Under the pieces are notes generated by a model. The model made no database searches and was not told the DNA's origin. It saw only the letters and a list, made by a program, of their open reading frames with translations. 64,000 bases of DNA from Nageia nagi (taxonomy: Eukaryota; Pinophyta): assembly GCA_050084985.1 (NCBI GenBank), contig JBITNC010000001.1, positions 136,896,001 to 136,960,000 on the forward strand. The letters are read 5' to 3'. Both the position numbers and the translations under genes were made by a program. Positions 45,282-56,763 of this stretch are shown here, in pieces; position 1 is the first letter of the stretch, and every line of letters begins with the position of its first letter.

Positions 45282-47258
45282 TATTGAACTATGCATGACA
45301 CTAAGAGGGGGGGGTGAATCAATGTTTCAATTTTAAAAATTTAAATCTGAAAACTTTAAATAGTGCAGTAGAGAAATAAAACTAAATAGAGCAAGCACAC
45401 CAAGATAGCAAACACACAACACAAGATATAATAAGGTTCACCAATGTGGCTACATCCTCGGAAAAGACTACTTGGACTTCAATCCAAATCCAGCCATTAT
45501 AAAGCACAAAATTTACACATAATTTATCAACACCAACTAAAAGGAGCACCAACCCTAAGCTTTGCAGCGCCCACTGCAAGGAGCACCAACTCCACTTGCC
45601 AAGCACCCACTTAATAGATTTAATAAGATGGAATGAAAGATTGATAACCAGTTACCCAAGACTCAGAATGGTCTAGCTCAAAACTTTTCTCACAAAATAC
45701 AATCTGAATCATATTCTATTTTCTTTATGCTCATGTCAATAGCTCTCCATTCATCTGTAATCTAAAACCCCTTTTAATTCATACACATTTGCTTTAGATT
45801 CCTATCTACTGAAAAATGCTCAAAATCAGATCAAGAAACTGTTGCTCATATCACTGAAAGGGCTATCATTATTTTTCACCAAGAAAACTTCTTATATTTT
45901 GAATCAAAATTGATATAATTTCTCACAAACATCTAGAACTTTCAACACTTATAGAATTATCCAGAAAATATTTATTTTTGAGATATTCGTTACTCATACA
46001 TGCTTCACACACCTCTCAATAACAAACTACACTGCCAAAACACAAACCCAAAAAAATCTGAATTTATTTGAACTGGTTGATGATAATACCTTGAATGCAC
46101 TCAGAACACATGTTACATATCCATATGGCACAAAATGGTATGATGAGTTTCACATAGATGCTGAAAATCCTTTCAAAGCTCGAATCTATCTTTTTATCTT
46201 CTCCTCTCTTGGTTTTTTTTTAAAAAGTGTCCCATGATAAAATAACTCTTGAGCCTTAAATAGAAGTGTGATAACTAAGATATAAAATAAAATGAAAGAG
46301 CATTTTTTCAAACCATACACACTATTCCTTTTTGCTTGTCACTTAAAACCATTGTCGGCCAAAATTGGAAAATTAAGAAAAAAAACTCTAATAGCTTTTT
46401 TGATGAGCTATAACTTCTTCCTGAGTGCACGGTTTAAAATGAAATTTGGATCATTTGTTCTTCATATAACCAAATACATTGTATCCAAATTTTAAGCTTT
46501 AACTCCTCATATTTTTCACACAAAACTTCTCACAAAGTGGCCTCCAACACAGATTTCACAGGTATTTTGTTATGCTTGGATTTGTGCAAGTTATAGGTTC
46601 TCATAGTTCGAGGCCTCAAATCAAGATGGTTCAAAAGACAAAGTTGTTCATCTCATCAAGTTATACATGTAAAAACTTTGAAATTCTAAATTTGAAGACT
46701 TTTAGAGCTTAAAACAACCAACCTACTATTTTCAAAATTTATGCTCAAACATTCAAAAAGTTACGGAGTGGCATTTTGCAGCTTGTACCATTTCTTCCTT
46801 GATTATCATATTGCTATGAAATTTGGGCCACACCTTCTTAGTATATATTAATATATATTATTTAAATTTCAACCTCTAATTCATCACTATTTGCTTGCAA
46901 TTCAAATTGTATGAAGCTAATTTTACACAAATTTTTGACTGCACCATAATCCACAAGAGTGCCCAAAACTGAACCAACATGAAATTTGACCATTCCAATG
47001 CTTCACACAAGTTTTTTATCAACCCAAAAACTGATCCAAACCATCTCTCACTATCCGTCACCTTCCATTTGTAATTTGGCCCTCTTGACAACTTTTGGTA
47101 CCTCATGACAACTTTTGGTCCCTTTATTGTTTTTGCATTCGACAACTTTGTAGATCTTGTTGATGTTATTTCTTTGACACGTGCAACCATATGAACCTTA
47201 TGCATACTGATCTCATCGTGTTGATAACAATAACAACACTGTTGCACCATACTCAACA
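45282..47258 (-). repeat. RT-H 5' LTR
   Basis: 1977 bp, partner of 37953-39929. The inner terminus reads TATTGAAC instead of TGTTGAAC, so the terminal dinucleotide is mutated. Confidence 0.95.
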
Positions 47259-47263
47259 TAGGA

Positions 47264-47344
47264 GACTATAAACTCTCCTTTATGGATGGAAAAGAAGAAA
47301 TAAATACCTTCAATACCACCCATATCAAATGCTCCTTCATGTAA
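47264..47344 (+). pseudogene. RT-F integrase C-terminal end, after RT-H
   Basis: With RT-H and one copy of the 5-bp flank ignored, the frame from 37947 continues here as DYKLSFMDGKEEIN and ends at TAA 47342-47344, after a T-x-HIK motif. This is the usual end of Tat-type integrase (...MDG...P.N..HLK). Confidence 0.85.
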
Positions 47345-48423
47345 AGATAGTGGCTCTATACCTTGCAACACGTTCAAGATACTATGCAAGGTACTTGTAT
47401 CATACTATTTTATTTCCAATTTTAATTATATTGTACTTTTTCCATGTAGCTAATAGCATGTACTACTATCTATGCACCACCAATGGCATAGAATACTAAA
47501 AAAATAAAATCAAATATAGTATAATGTCCATGGACCATGGACATAAAATGCAAGTTTATTGATGGCCAATGATATGGCTAGTAAGAGTTCACTCACTTAA
47601 AATATAAATTGATGATGTAGCCATAAGTAATATATTGACATTGGCCTATCTCCAATGGAAGATACAATTTTTTGTGTATCCATATGATTTTTTCTTTGAA
47701 CAATACAAATCATAATATTTTTGGTCATAGATATAAAATGTATGACATCCGATGGCTAATGATATAGCTAGTGAGAGTTCACTCACTCAAAAGATAAATT
47801 GATGATGCAATCATAAGTAGATTGTTGACATTGACTCATCATAAATGGAAGATGCAAATCATTATGAATCCAAATTATTATTTTTTTGAGTATAACTAAC
47901 ACCTTTTTGCAGGTACCCATAAAAAAGGAAGATAAACTCACACCATGATGGCATGCACACTATTACAACACCATTTGAGGCATACACATCTATAAATAAT
48001 TATTGCAAATAAAGCATCCTCTTATGTTTCAAGGCATGGGTGTGAGTGCATCAATTTATTAAGTACCAAACACAATAGAATGGCATGATCCAAGGTTGAA
48101 CATTGCAAGGGAAAAAACAACACACTTGATTTCAAAGATTAGATGTGGAACCATAAGGCTACCTGCTAGCAAAGTTCCTTCCAAAATAGATACTACAGTG
48201 GATAGAGAGACACCCTTCTTCATATTTTTCCTTAGTTGCACTACTTAAGTACCTTTCTTAGGGCATCCAATCCAAAAGGGGGCAACAAGAGATCCTCATA
48301 ATCAACATATTTATCAAAGGATAGTGTGGTAAAGAGTTTAAAGATATCAAAAATTTTCTTCTATACTTTTTCTTCAGACATGTAATTTCATTGCTTCAAT
48401 CACACCTCCAAAGAGGGGAAATA
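47345..48423 (+). other. RT-F 3' non-coding region with tandem duplication and polypurine tract
   Basis: No gene is seen. A ~190-bp segment is duplicated (about 47536-47700 and 47725-47875; shared GCTAGTRAGAGTTCACTCACT). A near-perfect palindrome of two 10-bp arms around one base lies at 47524-47544 (ATGTCCATGG and its complement). The region ends with the purine run AAAGAGGGGAAATA (48410-48423), the polypurine tract before the 3' LTR. Confidence 0.75.
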
Positions 48424-49034
48424 TGTCACCTAAAAATGAATTATTATTTATTAAATAATTCATTTTAAAGCTTCAATGATATTTATTATAAAAGGGGTTA
48501 AAATATACCCAAGGTAATTTAATTAATGTAATGGACCATTGTATAATATAAAATGTATCAAATGTTAAGAGAGACACCTAAAACCATGTAATATTGAATG
48601 ATGTCAAGAATCAAGGAAGACAAGGACATTTCTATAAAGACATATCAAAGGAAATGCATGAGGGGTCATGCAAGGGCATCCAAAAATACCAAGAGAGACA
48701 TCAACACATGCAAGATCACTCTATCATATTGATAAAAGTATTTTGTAACACCACCTCTACATAGATCTATTAAACCCTTCTACTTACTCTTGCAAATATT
48801 TGATTCCTTTCATCGATCCATTTATTTCATACAACTAGTAGTGTAGAATTTTTAGGCAATTGGCAACATGTATTTATGTGAATGCATTGTGGTGATTGAT
48901 GAATGGTTTTCATTATTCTTTGCTTGTGTGACTATGATGAAGATACATTATTTATTATTACTTGTTTGATATCATATATTATTGTAGATAAATAGTAAAT
49001 CAATTTAGCAATTATGCATTATTTTGGGTATACA
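48424..49034 (+). repeat. RT-F 3' LTR
   Basis: TGTCACCTAAAAATGAATT ... GGGTATACA, 611 bp, partner of 25952-26575, followed by CTCTT. Confidence 0.92.
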
Positions 49035-49216
49035 CTCTTCCATCCATGTATGAGCCATACATTGGCATTATTATGTTGTAATTACTAGTATGTGATTGTA
49101 TGAGCCAAGAGTTAGCATTATTGCATTGTAATCACTTATGCTTGATGCCCTAGACTAGACATTAGTGTTTATTTATGTGTTTTGAGAATTTTGCACTTGA
49201 TATTGTATTTGGATCT
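49035..49216 (+). repeat. RT-E 5' LTR, second segment
   Basis: It continues the LTR after RT-F (CTCTTCCATCCATGTATGAG) and matches 53449-53621. It ends near TATTTGGATCT. A candidate primer-binding site TGGTATCA follows at 49223, sharing the first 8 bases of the initiator-Met type. Confidence 0.85.
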
Positions 49217-49779
49217 TTATAATGGTATCAAATATGAAGATATTGCAACCTGAGGAAATGGAAGCCAAATCTATAGCCACAATGAAGAAGTCAAAGTTTG
49301 GAATCTATAGAAATTTGAGGATAATAAGATCTCTTCAAAGGAAATGGGAGGATTTTATGGTTATTGAGAGAATGGCATGAGGATAAGATGTGCAATAAGA
49401 GAGGGCAAATGTGGGAACCCATATATATGCCTCCATACAAGACTCTACCATAGATCAAGATCTTGTTATAGATCTACCATGTAACTACCAAGGAGGAGGA
49501 AGCTAGAACCCCAACATTTGGATTAGGGCCATATAGAGGAGTTATATAGGAGGATACCCTTTAGATTATAAGAAGAGGGGAAAATAGAAGATGAAACTCA
49601 AATCTAGTGCTACCATTAGCATATTAGAGACTATCACTCAAGTGGTATTGGGAAAGAGGATGAGTGCTATCATTTGGAAGGGGGAGATCGAATGGGGTTA
49701 CATTTTTTCTAGCCAATGGAGATCCCATGATGCATGTTGGGAAGGCTAAAGAGCATTTTGTTTTAGGTCCAAATTTTTT

Positions 49780-52285
49780 TGGATCAATATCTAAATATTT
49801 TTAGAGATATGCCTAAGGATTTTCCATCATCTAGAGGGTTTGAGCACATGGTGGAGTTAGAACTAAGAGAAAAGCTAGTTATGATAAGGTTGAGATAGAA
49901 AAGATAATCAAGGAGTTGCTAGATATGGGATTCATTCAGCCTAGCTCTAGCCCCTTTACTTCTTCTATGGTGTTGATGAAGAAGAAGGATGGGACCATGA
50001 GAATGTGTATTGACTACAAATTACTCAATAAGAAGACCATCAAAAATAGGTATCCCATTCCTAGACTAGACGAGCTAATTGATGAGTTGCATGGAGCCAA
50101 ATAATTATCAAAAATAGAATTAAGATCTATATACCATCAGATCAAAATGAATGAAGAGGACATCCATAAGATAATATTTAGGTACCACTATGGTCATTTT
50201 GAATTTTTAGTGATGCCCCTCAGATTGACTAACACACAAACCACATTCTAGTTAGTTATGAACTAGGTTTTTAGGGAGTAGTTAAGGAATTTTGTGTTAG
50301 TATTCTTTGATGACATATTGGTATACAACAAAACATGGGAAGAACATCTTGAATACTTGGAGCACATTTTGAACACATTGGAAGAGTAAAATTTTTAAAC
50401 CAAATAGTCCAAGTGTGAGTTTGGCATGATAAAGATTCTATACCTAGGGAACATCATCAACCATGAGGGATTTAGAGTGGATGAGTAGTTCAAGATTGCA
50501 ACCATCTAGGAATGGAATATACCCATGTACCTAAGATGGTTTTTCAAGCTTTGCAACTACTATAGGAGGTTCATACTTGGCTTCTCCCACTTAGCTTCCC
50601 TCCTCACATAACTAACCAAGAAGGATACATTTATTTAGAGTGATAGAGATCAAGAGGCCTTTGAGGTACTCAAGAAGGTCATGTGTACCTATTGTTATTT
50701 TTCCATACCTAATTTCTAAGTCCTTTTCATTATGGAGTGTGATGCATTCAAGCTTGGCATTGGACTAGTACTCATGCAAAAGGGGTAGTTGATTGCATTT
50801 AATACCTAAAAGTTATCTATTACAGAGCAAAATTTTAGTTTGTATGATGTTTACCATAATGCATGCATTGGAAAGGTTCAAATAATACTTGTTTTATGGC
50901 CCATTCATTATTTGAAGTGACCATAATAGTTTGAAATACTTTCCCAACTAGTCAAATCTAAGTGAGAAATAATAAAGGTGGAAGAGTAAGCTTTAATCCT
51001 TTGATATTAAGATCTAATATATCAATGGAAAGAACATAATATTTGAAACATTATCTAGGAATCCCTCCTTTTACTCTCTCTCCTCTATCATTGGTGATTA
51101 GAAGAAGATAAGAATGGTTGAGGAAACTCAAGACAAGTTTTTCCATGGCATTATTAGTGGGATAGTGAAGAACAAGAGGTGTGTGGTCAAGGAAGGATTA
51201 ATATTGAAGAGGAATAGGATCTTCCTAACTTTGAAATCTAATGTAAAGAAGAAAATGCTCCATATGCTACATAACACCCCTCTTGCAGGACATCTAGGCA
51301 TTACTAAAACCTACTAGTTAGTAAGGGAATAATTCATATGCAAGGGGAGGAAGGAGGATATTTTGGAGCATGTCTAAGAGTGTGTGCAGTGCTAGAAAAA
51401 TAAGGAGCATATGAAACCAGTAGGGTTTCTCCAACTATTACCCTTTCCTTAGCAGAAATGGTAACACATCTTTATGGACTTCATCATTGGCCTACCAAAG
51501 GCACAAGGAAAAGATAGAATCTTCATTATGGTGGATAGACTCGCCAAATTTTCCCATCTATTTTCCATTACTATTACATACACAACAATACATTTAGATA
51601 CCTATTCTTTAAGAAGATTTTTAGATTACATGGGCTTCCTAGGAGGATTATGAGTGATAGGGAAAATAAGTTCATGAGCTTGTTTTGGCAAGAATTATTC
51701 TAATCAAGTAGCACCAATCTTACCCCAAGCACTAGCTACCATCCCCAAATGGATGGGTAGACAAAAATCATAAATAGGTGGGTGGAGGGGTACTTGAGGC
51801 ACTATGTGATGGGATAATAGTAAATATGGGTCATGTGGCTCTATTTTGGGGAGTATTGCTACAACTCCACTTATCACATGTCCATTAAGATGTCTCCTTT
51901 CAAGGATTTGTATGGTTATGTTCCCCCTAACTTTACAAACTTGATTTTTGATGAAGGTAGGGCTCAAAAAGCTAAATATTTATTATAGGAATACTAGGAT
52001 ATTAGGAGGGCATTGAAAAAGAACCTACAAATGGCTTAAAATTGGTAAAAAAAAGTACTATGATCAAAACTAAATAGAGAGAGTCTTTGAGGTAGGTGAA
52101 ATGGTGTACTTGATGTTGCAACCATTTTGAAAATCTTCACTCAAGAATAGGATAATAGAGAAGCTACATCCTAGCTTATTTGGTCCATACAAGATCTTGC
52201 ACAAGGTAGGTGAGGCTACCTACGAGTTGGAGATACCCTAGGAGAGAAAAATACACAATACTTCCCATGTCTCACTCCTAAAGAA
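49780..52285 (+). pseudogene. RT-E pol: chromovirus RT, RNase H, integrase
   Basis: RT begins near 49805 ([20 protein letters not shown]) and runs through 49916-50104 ([40 protein letters not shown]). It goes on with [11 protein letters not shown] and FFDD at 50303-50314, the chromovirus variant of the YxDD site. RNase H remnants are at about 50700-51000. Integrase covers about 51110-52285: TPLAGHLGITKTY finger region, [22 protein letters not shown], and the tail HPSLFGPYKILHKVGEATYE then NTSHVSLLKKA. Very many stops. Only about 560 bp separate the LTR from RT, so gag and protease are deleted or unrecognisable (49217-49780 has no supported gene). Confidence 0.88.
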
Positions 52286-52354
52286 GGCCATGGTATGATA
52301 AGATATTTTTTCCACTACTCTACCCCACTTAATGATGAGTGATGATTGATTTTA

Positions 52355-52520
52355 GTTCTAAAGAGAGTGCTAGAGACTAGGATCAAGAAGTTGATATCTA
52401 TACAAATTAAAGAATACTTGATCAAATGAAGGGATTTGCTAGATGATGACACTACATGGAAAGGGACTGAGATACTTACACATCCTATGTTAAATTCCTT
52501 AAGGGCAAGCAATCTTGAGA
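52355..52520 (+). pseudogene. RT-E chromodomain remnant
   Basis: Near the end of the polyprotein, the sequence reads RVLETRIKKL...QIKEYLIK*RDLLDDDTTW and then HPML. This is the chromodomain pattern of chromovirus integrases (ILDTRI..L......YLVKWKNLP..D.TWE), which guides insertion to heterochromatin. The conserved Trp after K is now TGA. Confidence 0.75.
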
Positions 52521-52530
52521 GGAGAGGCTT

Positions 52531-53621
52531 TGTGACATCCCCTTGTATCCATGTAATTAATTATGGAATCTAATGGATTTCCCTTTTGTAATATATTTTA
52601 TTATTATATTGTACTTTCAATTGTAGCTTTGGATAGAAGACTTAATGGGTCAATGGACCCCATTGTGATCCCTAAGTGGAAAGTCTCCCTCCTAAGCATA
52701 AATTAGGTGTTTAATTATACTTGGATATGCTAACCTTGGGGATACTTATAGAACCCCACATTGGCCCATTATGATACCTAGCCACCACATATGACTCCTA
52801 GATGCACATTGGGCATACATGGAACTCCTAGACCCCAAATTGGTATTTATGATACCTAGCCACCCATGTTGGGCATACCTAACCCCAAGCACCCACATTG
52901 GGCCTTTTGGGCCCCCAAGATGCTAACATTGGAATTAAGGAGCAAGGTGATGATTCCTAAGTGAGATCTAGATCTAATTGAGTGTATAAAGAGGAATTGG
53001 AGACTCATAGCTAGGCATGCTTTATTATTATCATGTTCATATCATATAGAGGATAAGAAGATTTAATAATGCTAAGAAATTCCTTAGGTGTAGCATCTAG
53101 GAGGACTATCATACTGAGGGATCTTATTAGTTTACAACACTAGTGTAGTACCCTTTCCCATCTAGTGCTATTCAGAGGTTGAGCTTCTACTATTCAGTTG
53201 GTCACTATGATCAGAGAAGGGCTCCTTTGGTGAGAGGATTCAGTTTCTAAGGGAGCAAGGCTTTCCCATCTATATGTTAAGTTTGAGGATACATGTTATG
53301 TTTGAGTTGGGTCCTTTGAGGCTAACATCAACCCTCTAGGTCTTGATATTGTATCATTGAATATTATTTATTCTATATATAGCCATCAAGCATTGGATCT
53401 CATATTTACACTATAATTGTCTATGTATGCAATGTTGTGTTGTGTTTACTCTTCCATGTATGTATGGGCTAGACATTAGCATTATTACACTATAATTACT
53501 AGTGTGTGTTTGTATGAGCCAAGAATTAGCATTGTTATGTTGTAATCACTTATACTTGATTCCCTAAACTAAATGTTAGGGTTTATTTATGTATTTTGCA
53601 CTTGATATTGTATTTGGATCT
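52531..53621 (+). repeat. RT-E 3' LTR
   Basis: TGTGACATCC ... TATTTGGATCT, about 1091 bp, preceded by the purine-rich GAGAGGAGAGGCTT (52517-52530). Uninterrupted copy matching the split 5' LTR. The exact right end is uncertain by a few bases because no clean CA terminus is seen. Confidence 0.88.
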
Positions 53622-53695
53622 ATCCACTCCAAAAGTGCATTTTCCTTATTCATCCTAGACCAATTTTAAGGCTTCTCAAGTGCAGCTAGCTTCAT
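53622..53695 (-). pseudogene. PMD pseudogene, N-terminal part beyond RT-E
   Basis: On the minus strand, ATG at 53695 gives MKLAALEKP, then NWSRMNKENALLE, reaching the RT-E border. Joined in thought to 24962 it continues in frame into WKRLIYK. This supports both the RT-E boundary and the pre-existing ORF. Promoter or upstream exons are not identifiable. Confidence 0.5.
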
Positions 53696-56389
53696 GGGTC
53701 CCCCTTTTATTAATCACTTATGATTATACCATGGAATTACCAAGTTAGTAAATAGAAAATAAACAAAAATTGAAGAAAATAAATATTTTATTGAAGTAAA
53801 ATATGAAAGAAATGTTTGTGATCCCCTTCTTAAGATTATATGTAGCAAAACCTAGTTCATGTATGCATTGATGCTAACTAGGGTTTTTCTTGGATCTAGC
53901 TATACTCTAAAAACTTGTATGTACAAACTTGCACACACATGCATGTGACCATTATACAAAATAAAAATGTAATAAAAACCCTAATAAATATATTAATCAA
54001 GTAAAATATTGAACCCATGCAAAAACCTTATGCCTTATCCAGATAAAGTGATTATCAAACAGGCATAAATAGGTAAATTTGATGAAACAAAATAGGTTTT
54101 CAGGTATGTACTAACTCAGCACATGGTTAAAGGGAAGGTTGCATACAAATTTAGATATGTTTCCTTATCTACTAGTAAATAGCCTCTTGATGGATTACCA
54201 AGTAGCCATATCAATGGGAGTAACAAATAAATGATGGTTAGAGTAGATGATAGAAGGGCCCATATGTTGAATTACCCATAGTGAATTTGAAAAAACCAAT
54301 AGACAAGTCAAAAGAGAGTGGTTGGAGAAATGGTCGATAGACTCTCTAGTTTAGTAGGCCCAAGTAACAAATAAAAATGACTTGATGAAAAGGGTGCTTT
54401 AAAATATATTCTAGCTCATAACTTTGGATATGCATCAAATCAATATTTTTCTAGTACTAGTATACAAAAATGTAGATTTTTCTATTTTATGAGTGTTATT
54501 CTTGCATAATTACACTCTAAAAAGGGTAATAGTTTTTTGTATTCATTATTCTTTCATTTATTAATTCCTTTCCTAATAAAATCATTCTTTACTTCTCATT
54601 TTTTATTCCCCTTTCTTTCATTTGTAAACACATGCAAAATTCATTCCTAGGTTTACATTGTATATACTTAGTCTTTTTCTTAAGAGTCTTGTATTATATG
54701 TGCTTGTAGTTAAGATGTAGTTTTGTTTAAAGTAGTTCCCAAGTCATATTTGTATTCTAGAGTATTAGTCAATAAATTGTTATTCAAAACCATCATTTTA
54801 TTGTAAGATAGGTGTTGTTTGTGTATTTTTGAATCAATCATATCCGGGAAATGTGTATAATTCATAAGCTAAAGAGTATCCATTTCATTAAATTAATTAA
54901 GTCATTCCTAGGATTTGTCTATGTCTAATTTAGGTATTATTTTTGGGTATTACTATATATAGTCTATTTGTATGTATAAAGTCAAGTTTGGGCCATATCT
55001 CGAGTCTTTTTACTTAGGTTTCAATCTTGTGTAGTTCAAGGGTTATTTCTAGACATTGTTATACATAGTGCTTAGTTTAAGTTAAGTCATGTAACAGGCA
55101 TTATTGTTAGAGTCAAGTGAAATAGGGCATGTGAAAATTTAGAGGTGACATCATACTTTCCAATGGAAATTAATTGGCTCTAGATAACTTAGTTAGTGGG
55201 AGTTATTCACAACTTCATATTCTATTGGCCCTACCAATTTTGGGTGATGATGTCATATCTTTTTTGAAAAATTGATGGATGATAAACATATCAAATTTCA
55301 ATAATACCCATCAATGTGTGATAAGACCCAATAGGGGTAAGTAAAGAATGTAAGAAGATAGGAACACCCTAGTCCACTTAATCAAGAGTGTATGATCCTC
55401 AAGACTCTATGAACATGTCGACTACAACTCATTTCCATGTGGAAATAGTAGTTCAATATTAGGTTTGAATGGTTATATCTTCCTTTGCCCTTGCAATAGT
55501 CAGTACCAAAACTACAAAAGAAGCATTTAATGATTTAAAAAGGGTTGGTAGATAATCAATTAATTAATCAACTTGATTGTACATACAAAGATGGTAAACC
55601 ATACCTCATAAATTCAACTATAGTTCATATGTGCCATAGTTAACAAATAAAGGATGACTGGTTGTGGCTAGATAGGTACATGATTGAAGTTATATAAATT
55701 CCAAGAATTGATGTTGTATCTAGACCATAATCCATAATCAATCATATTTTTTCATTATTTTATACATGATTGTAAATATTTAAGTCTATCATGTTCTTAG
55801 TCAATAGGATAGTTGTAATCATTAATGGTGGACAACCACCCATTTTGTAAATAGAAAATTATAAATAGTAGATTGTTAGAGGTCCAATATGTCCTAAATT
55901 TTAACAAAGTTACCTAGCATGAGAATTTTTTTCATATATGATAATGCAATACAATGGTATTTTTCCTTCTAAATTTGTGGTTGTTATCTTATTTTGTAAT
56001 CATTATGTATGACGCATTGTCCTAAATTATGACTATGTATTACGATTACCAGACCCCAAGAGTAAGGTAGTTATTCTATTCTTTGTTTTGGAAATGGATT
56101 ACTACCTATGTAATGATTCCTAATATGATTAGATTACTTTTCTTTCTATAGTTTATATTTTGATCTCTTTCCTATTACTCTTGACCTTTTTTATTTCTTT
56201 TCAATTACTTTTGATCTCTTTCATAGATAGGAATCAACCTATAACCTAAATATTGATAAAAAAACCCCCATGAGTGCACTTTCCCATCACTTTTATTCTT
56301 TAAATAACCCTATTATTATCAAATAATGGAGAATTTATCATACCAAACCTTTAGGTGACATTACACTAACTAGCAATAGTTAACGTTCA
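53696..56389. other. Non-coding stretch, right part probably the RT-I 5' LTR
   Basis: No gene is seen in 2.7 kb of AT-rich DNA. The right end reads TAACGTTCA just before the RT-I primer-binding site, so an LTR should end at about 56389. Its start is not recognisable and no partner LTR lies in the window. Confidence 0.5.
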
Positions 56390-56393
56390 TTTT

Positions 56394-56411
56394 TGGCATG
56401 CCTGGTGGGAC
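56394..56411 (+). other. RT-I primer-binding site
   Basis: TGGCATGCCTGGTGGGAC follows a presumed LTR end (GTTCA, then 4 bases). It is a different type from the TGGTGAAC sites of RT-B, RT-C and RT-F and from the initiator-Met type. The tRNA is not identified. Confidence 0.55.
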
Positions 56412-56763
56412 ATAAGAAAATATCCAAATCATTTGAGCATAAATAGGTCAGATAGCTATGTATGGTAAGATATCACCCTTATTATTCAAATATTATAAGG
56501 TGTATTAAATCTTATTGGTGACTCTTTTGTCATACCAATCATATTTTTGAACCTTGGCACCTATAGTTTGTAGATTTACGAGAAGTAGTGTCAAAACTTC
56601 TTCTCAATAGTCTAGATTTCTAAAGCAGTTAGTTCCTCAAAGAAAAACTAGGTGAAAGGTTTTCTATAATCTCTCTCTATAAATTCATTTGGGATCCATT
56701 CCATTAATAGCTATATTTGATTCATTTTAACAAAATCCTTCACCTTATACAATTAGTATAAAT

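Larger units (their letters stand above)
37953..47258 (-). mobile_element. RT-H: Sirevirus-like Ty1/copia on minus strand, TSD C/TAGGA
   Basis: Two LTRs of 1977 bp each (37953-39929 and 45282-47258) in direct orientation. The coding sequence between reads on the minus strand: gag with coiled coil and several zinc knuckles, protease, integrase, RT, RNase H. A polypurine tract sits by the left LTR and an initiator-Met-like primer-binding site by the right LTR. Flanks are CAGGA (37948-37952) and TAGGA (47259-47263), one mismatch. Removing it restores the RT-F integrase frame. The long gag with coiled coil fits the Sirevirus (Maximus/SIRE) group. Confidence 0.92.
25952..49034 (+). mobile_element. 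RT-F: Tat-type Ty3/gypsy, TSD CTCTT, hosting RT-G and RT-H
   Basis: It is flanked by CTCTT at 25947-25951 and 49035-49039 inside the RT-E 5' LTR. Its LTRs are 25952-26575 and 48424-49034. Its own content is gag (26698-28130), protease (28131-28891), pol part 2 (34155-37947) and the integrase end (47264-47344), then non-coding DNA and a polypurine tract. Two copia elements split it: RT-G after the protease and RT-H near the integrase end. Without inserts it would be about 8.5 kb, a normal size for the lineage. Confidence 0.9.
24963..53621 (+). mobile_element. RT-E: chromovirus (Ty3/gypsy with chromodomain), 5' LTR split by RT-F
   Basis: The LTRs are 24963-25951 continued at 49035-49216 (5'), and 52531-53621 (3'). 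Internal coding (49780-52520) has chromovirus-type RT, integrase and a C-terminal chromodomain. The 3' LTR is uninterrupted at the point where RT-F sits in the 5' LTR (GTTTACTCTT joined to CCAT). Flanks are TTCCA (24958-24962) and ATCCA (53622-53626), a 4/5 match that may be a decayed target duplication. It is inserted in the PMD pseudogene. Confidence 0.85.

Noticed and set aside
45382-45606. Minus-strand ORF of 74 codons
   Set aside because: Lies wholly inside the RT-H LTR with no similarity to a protein.
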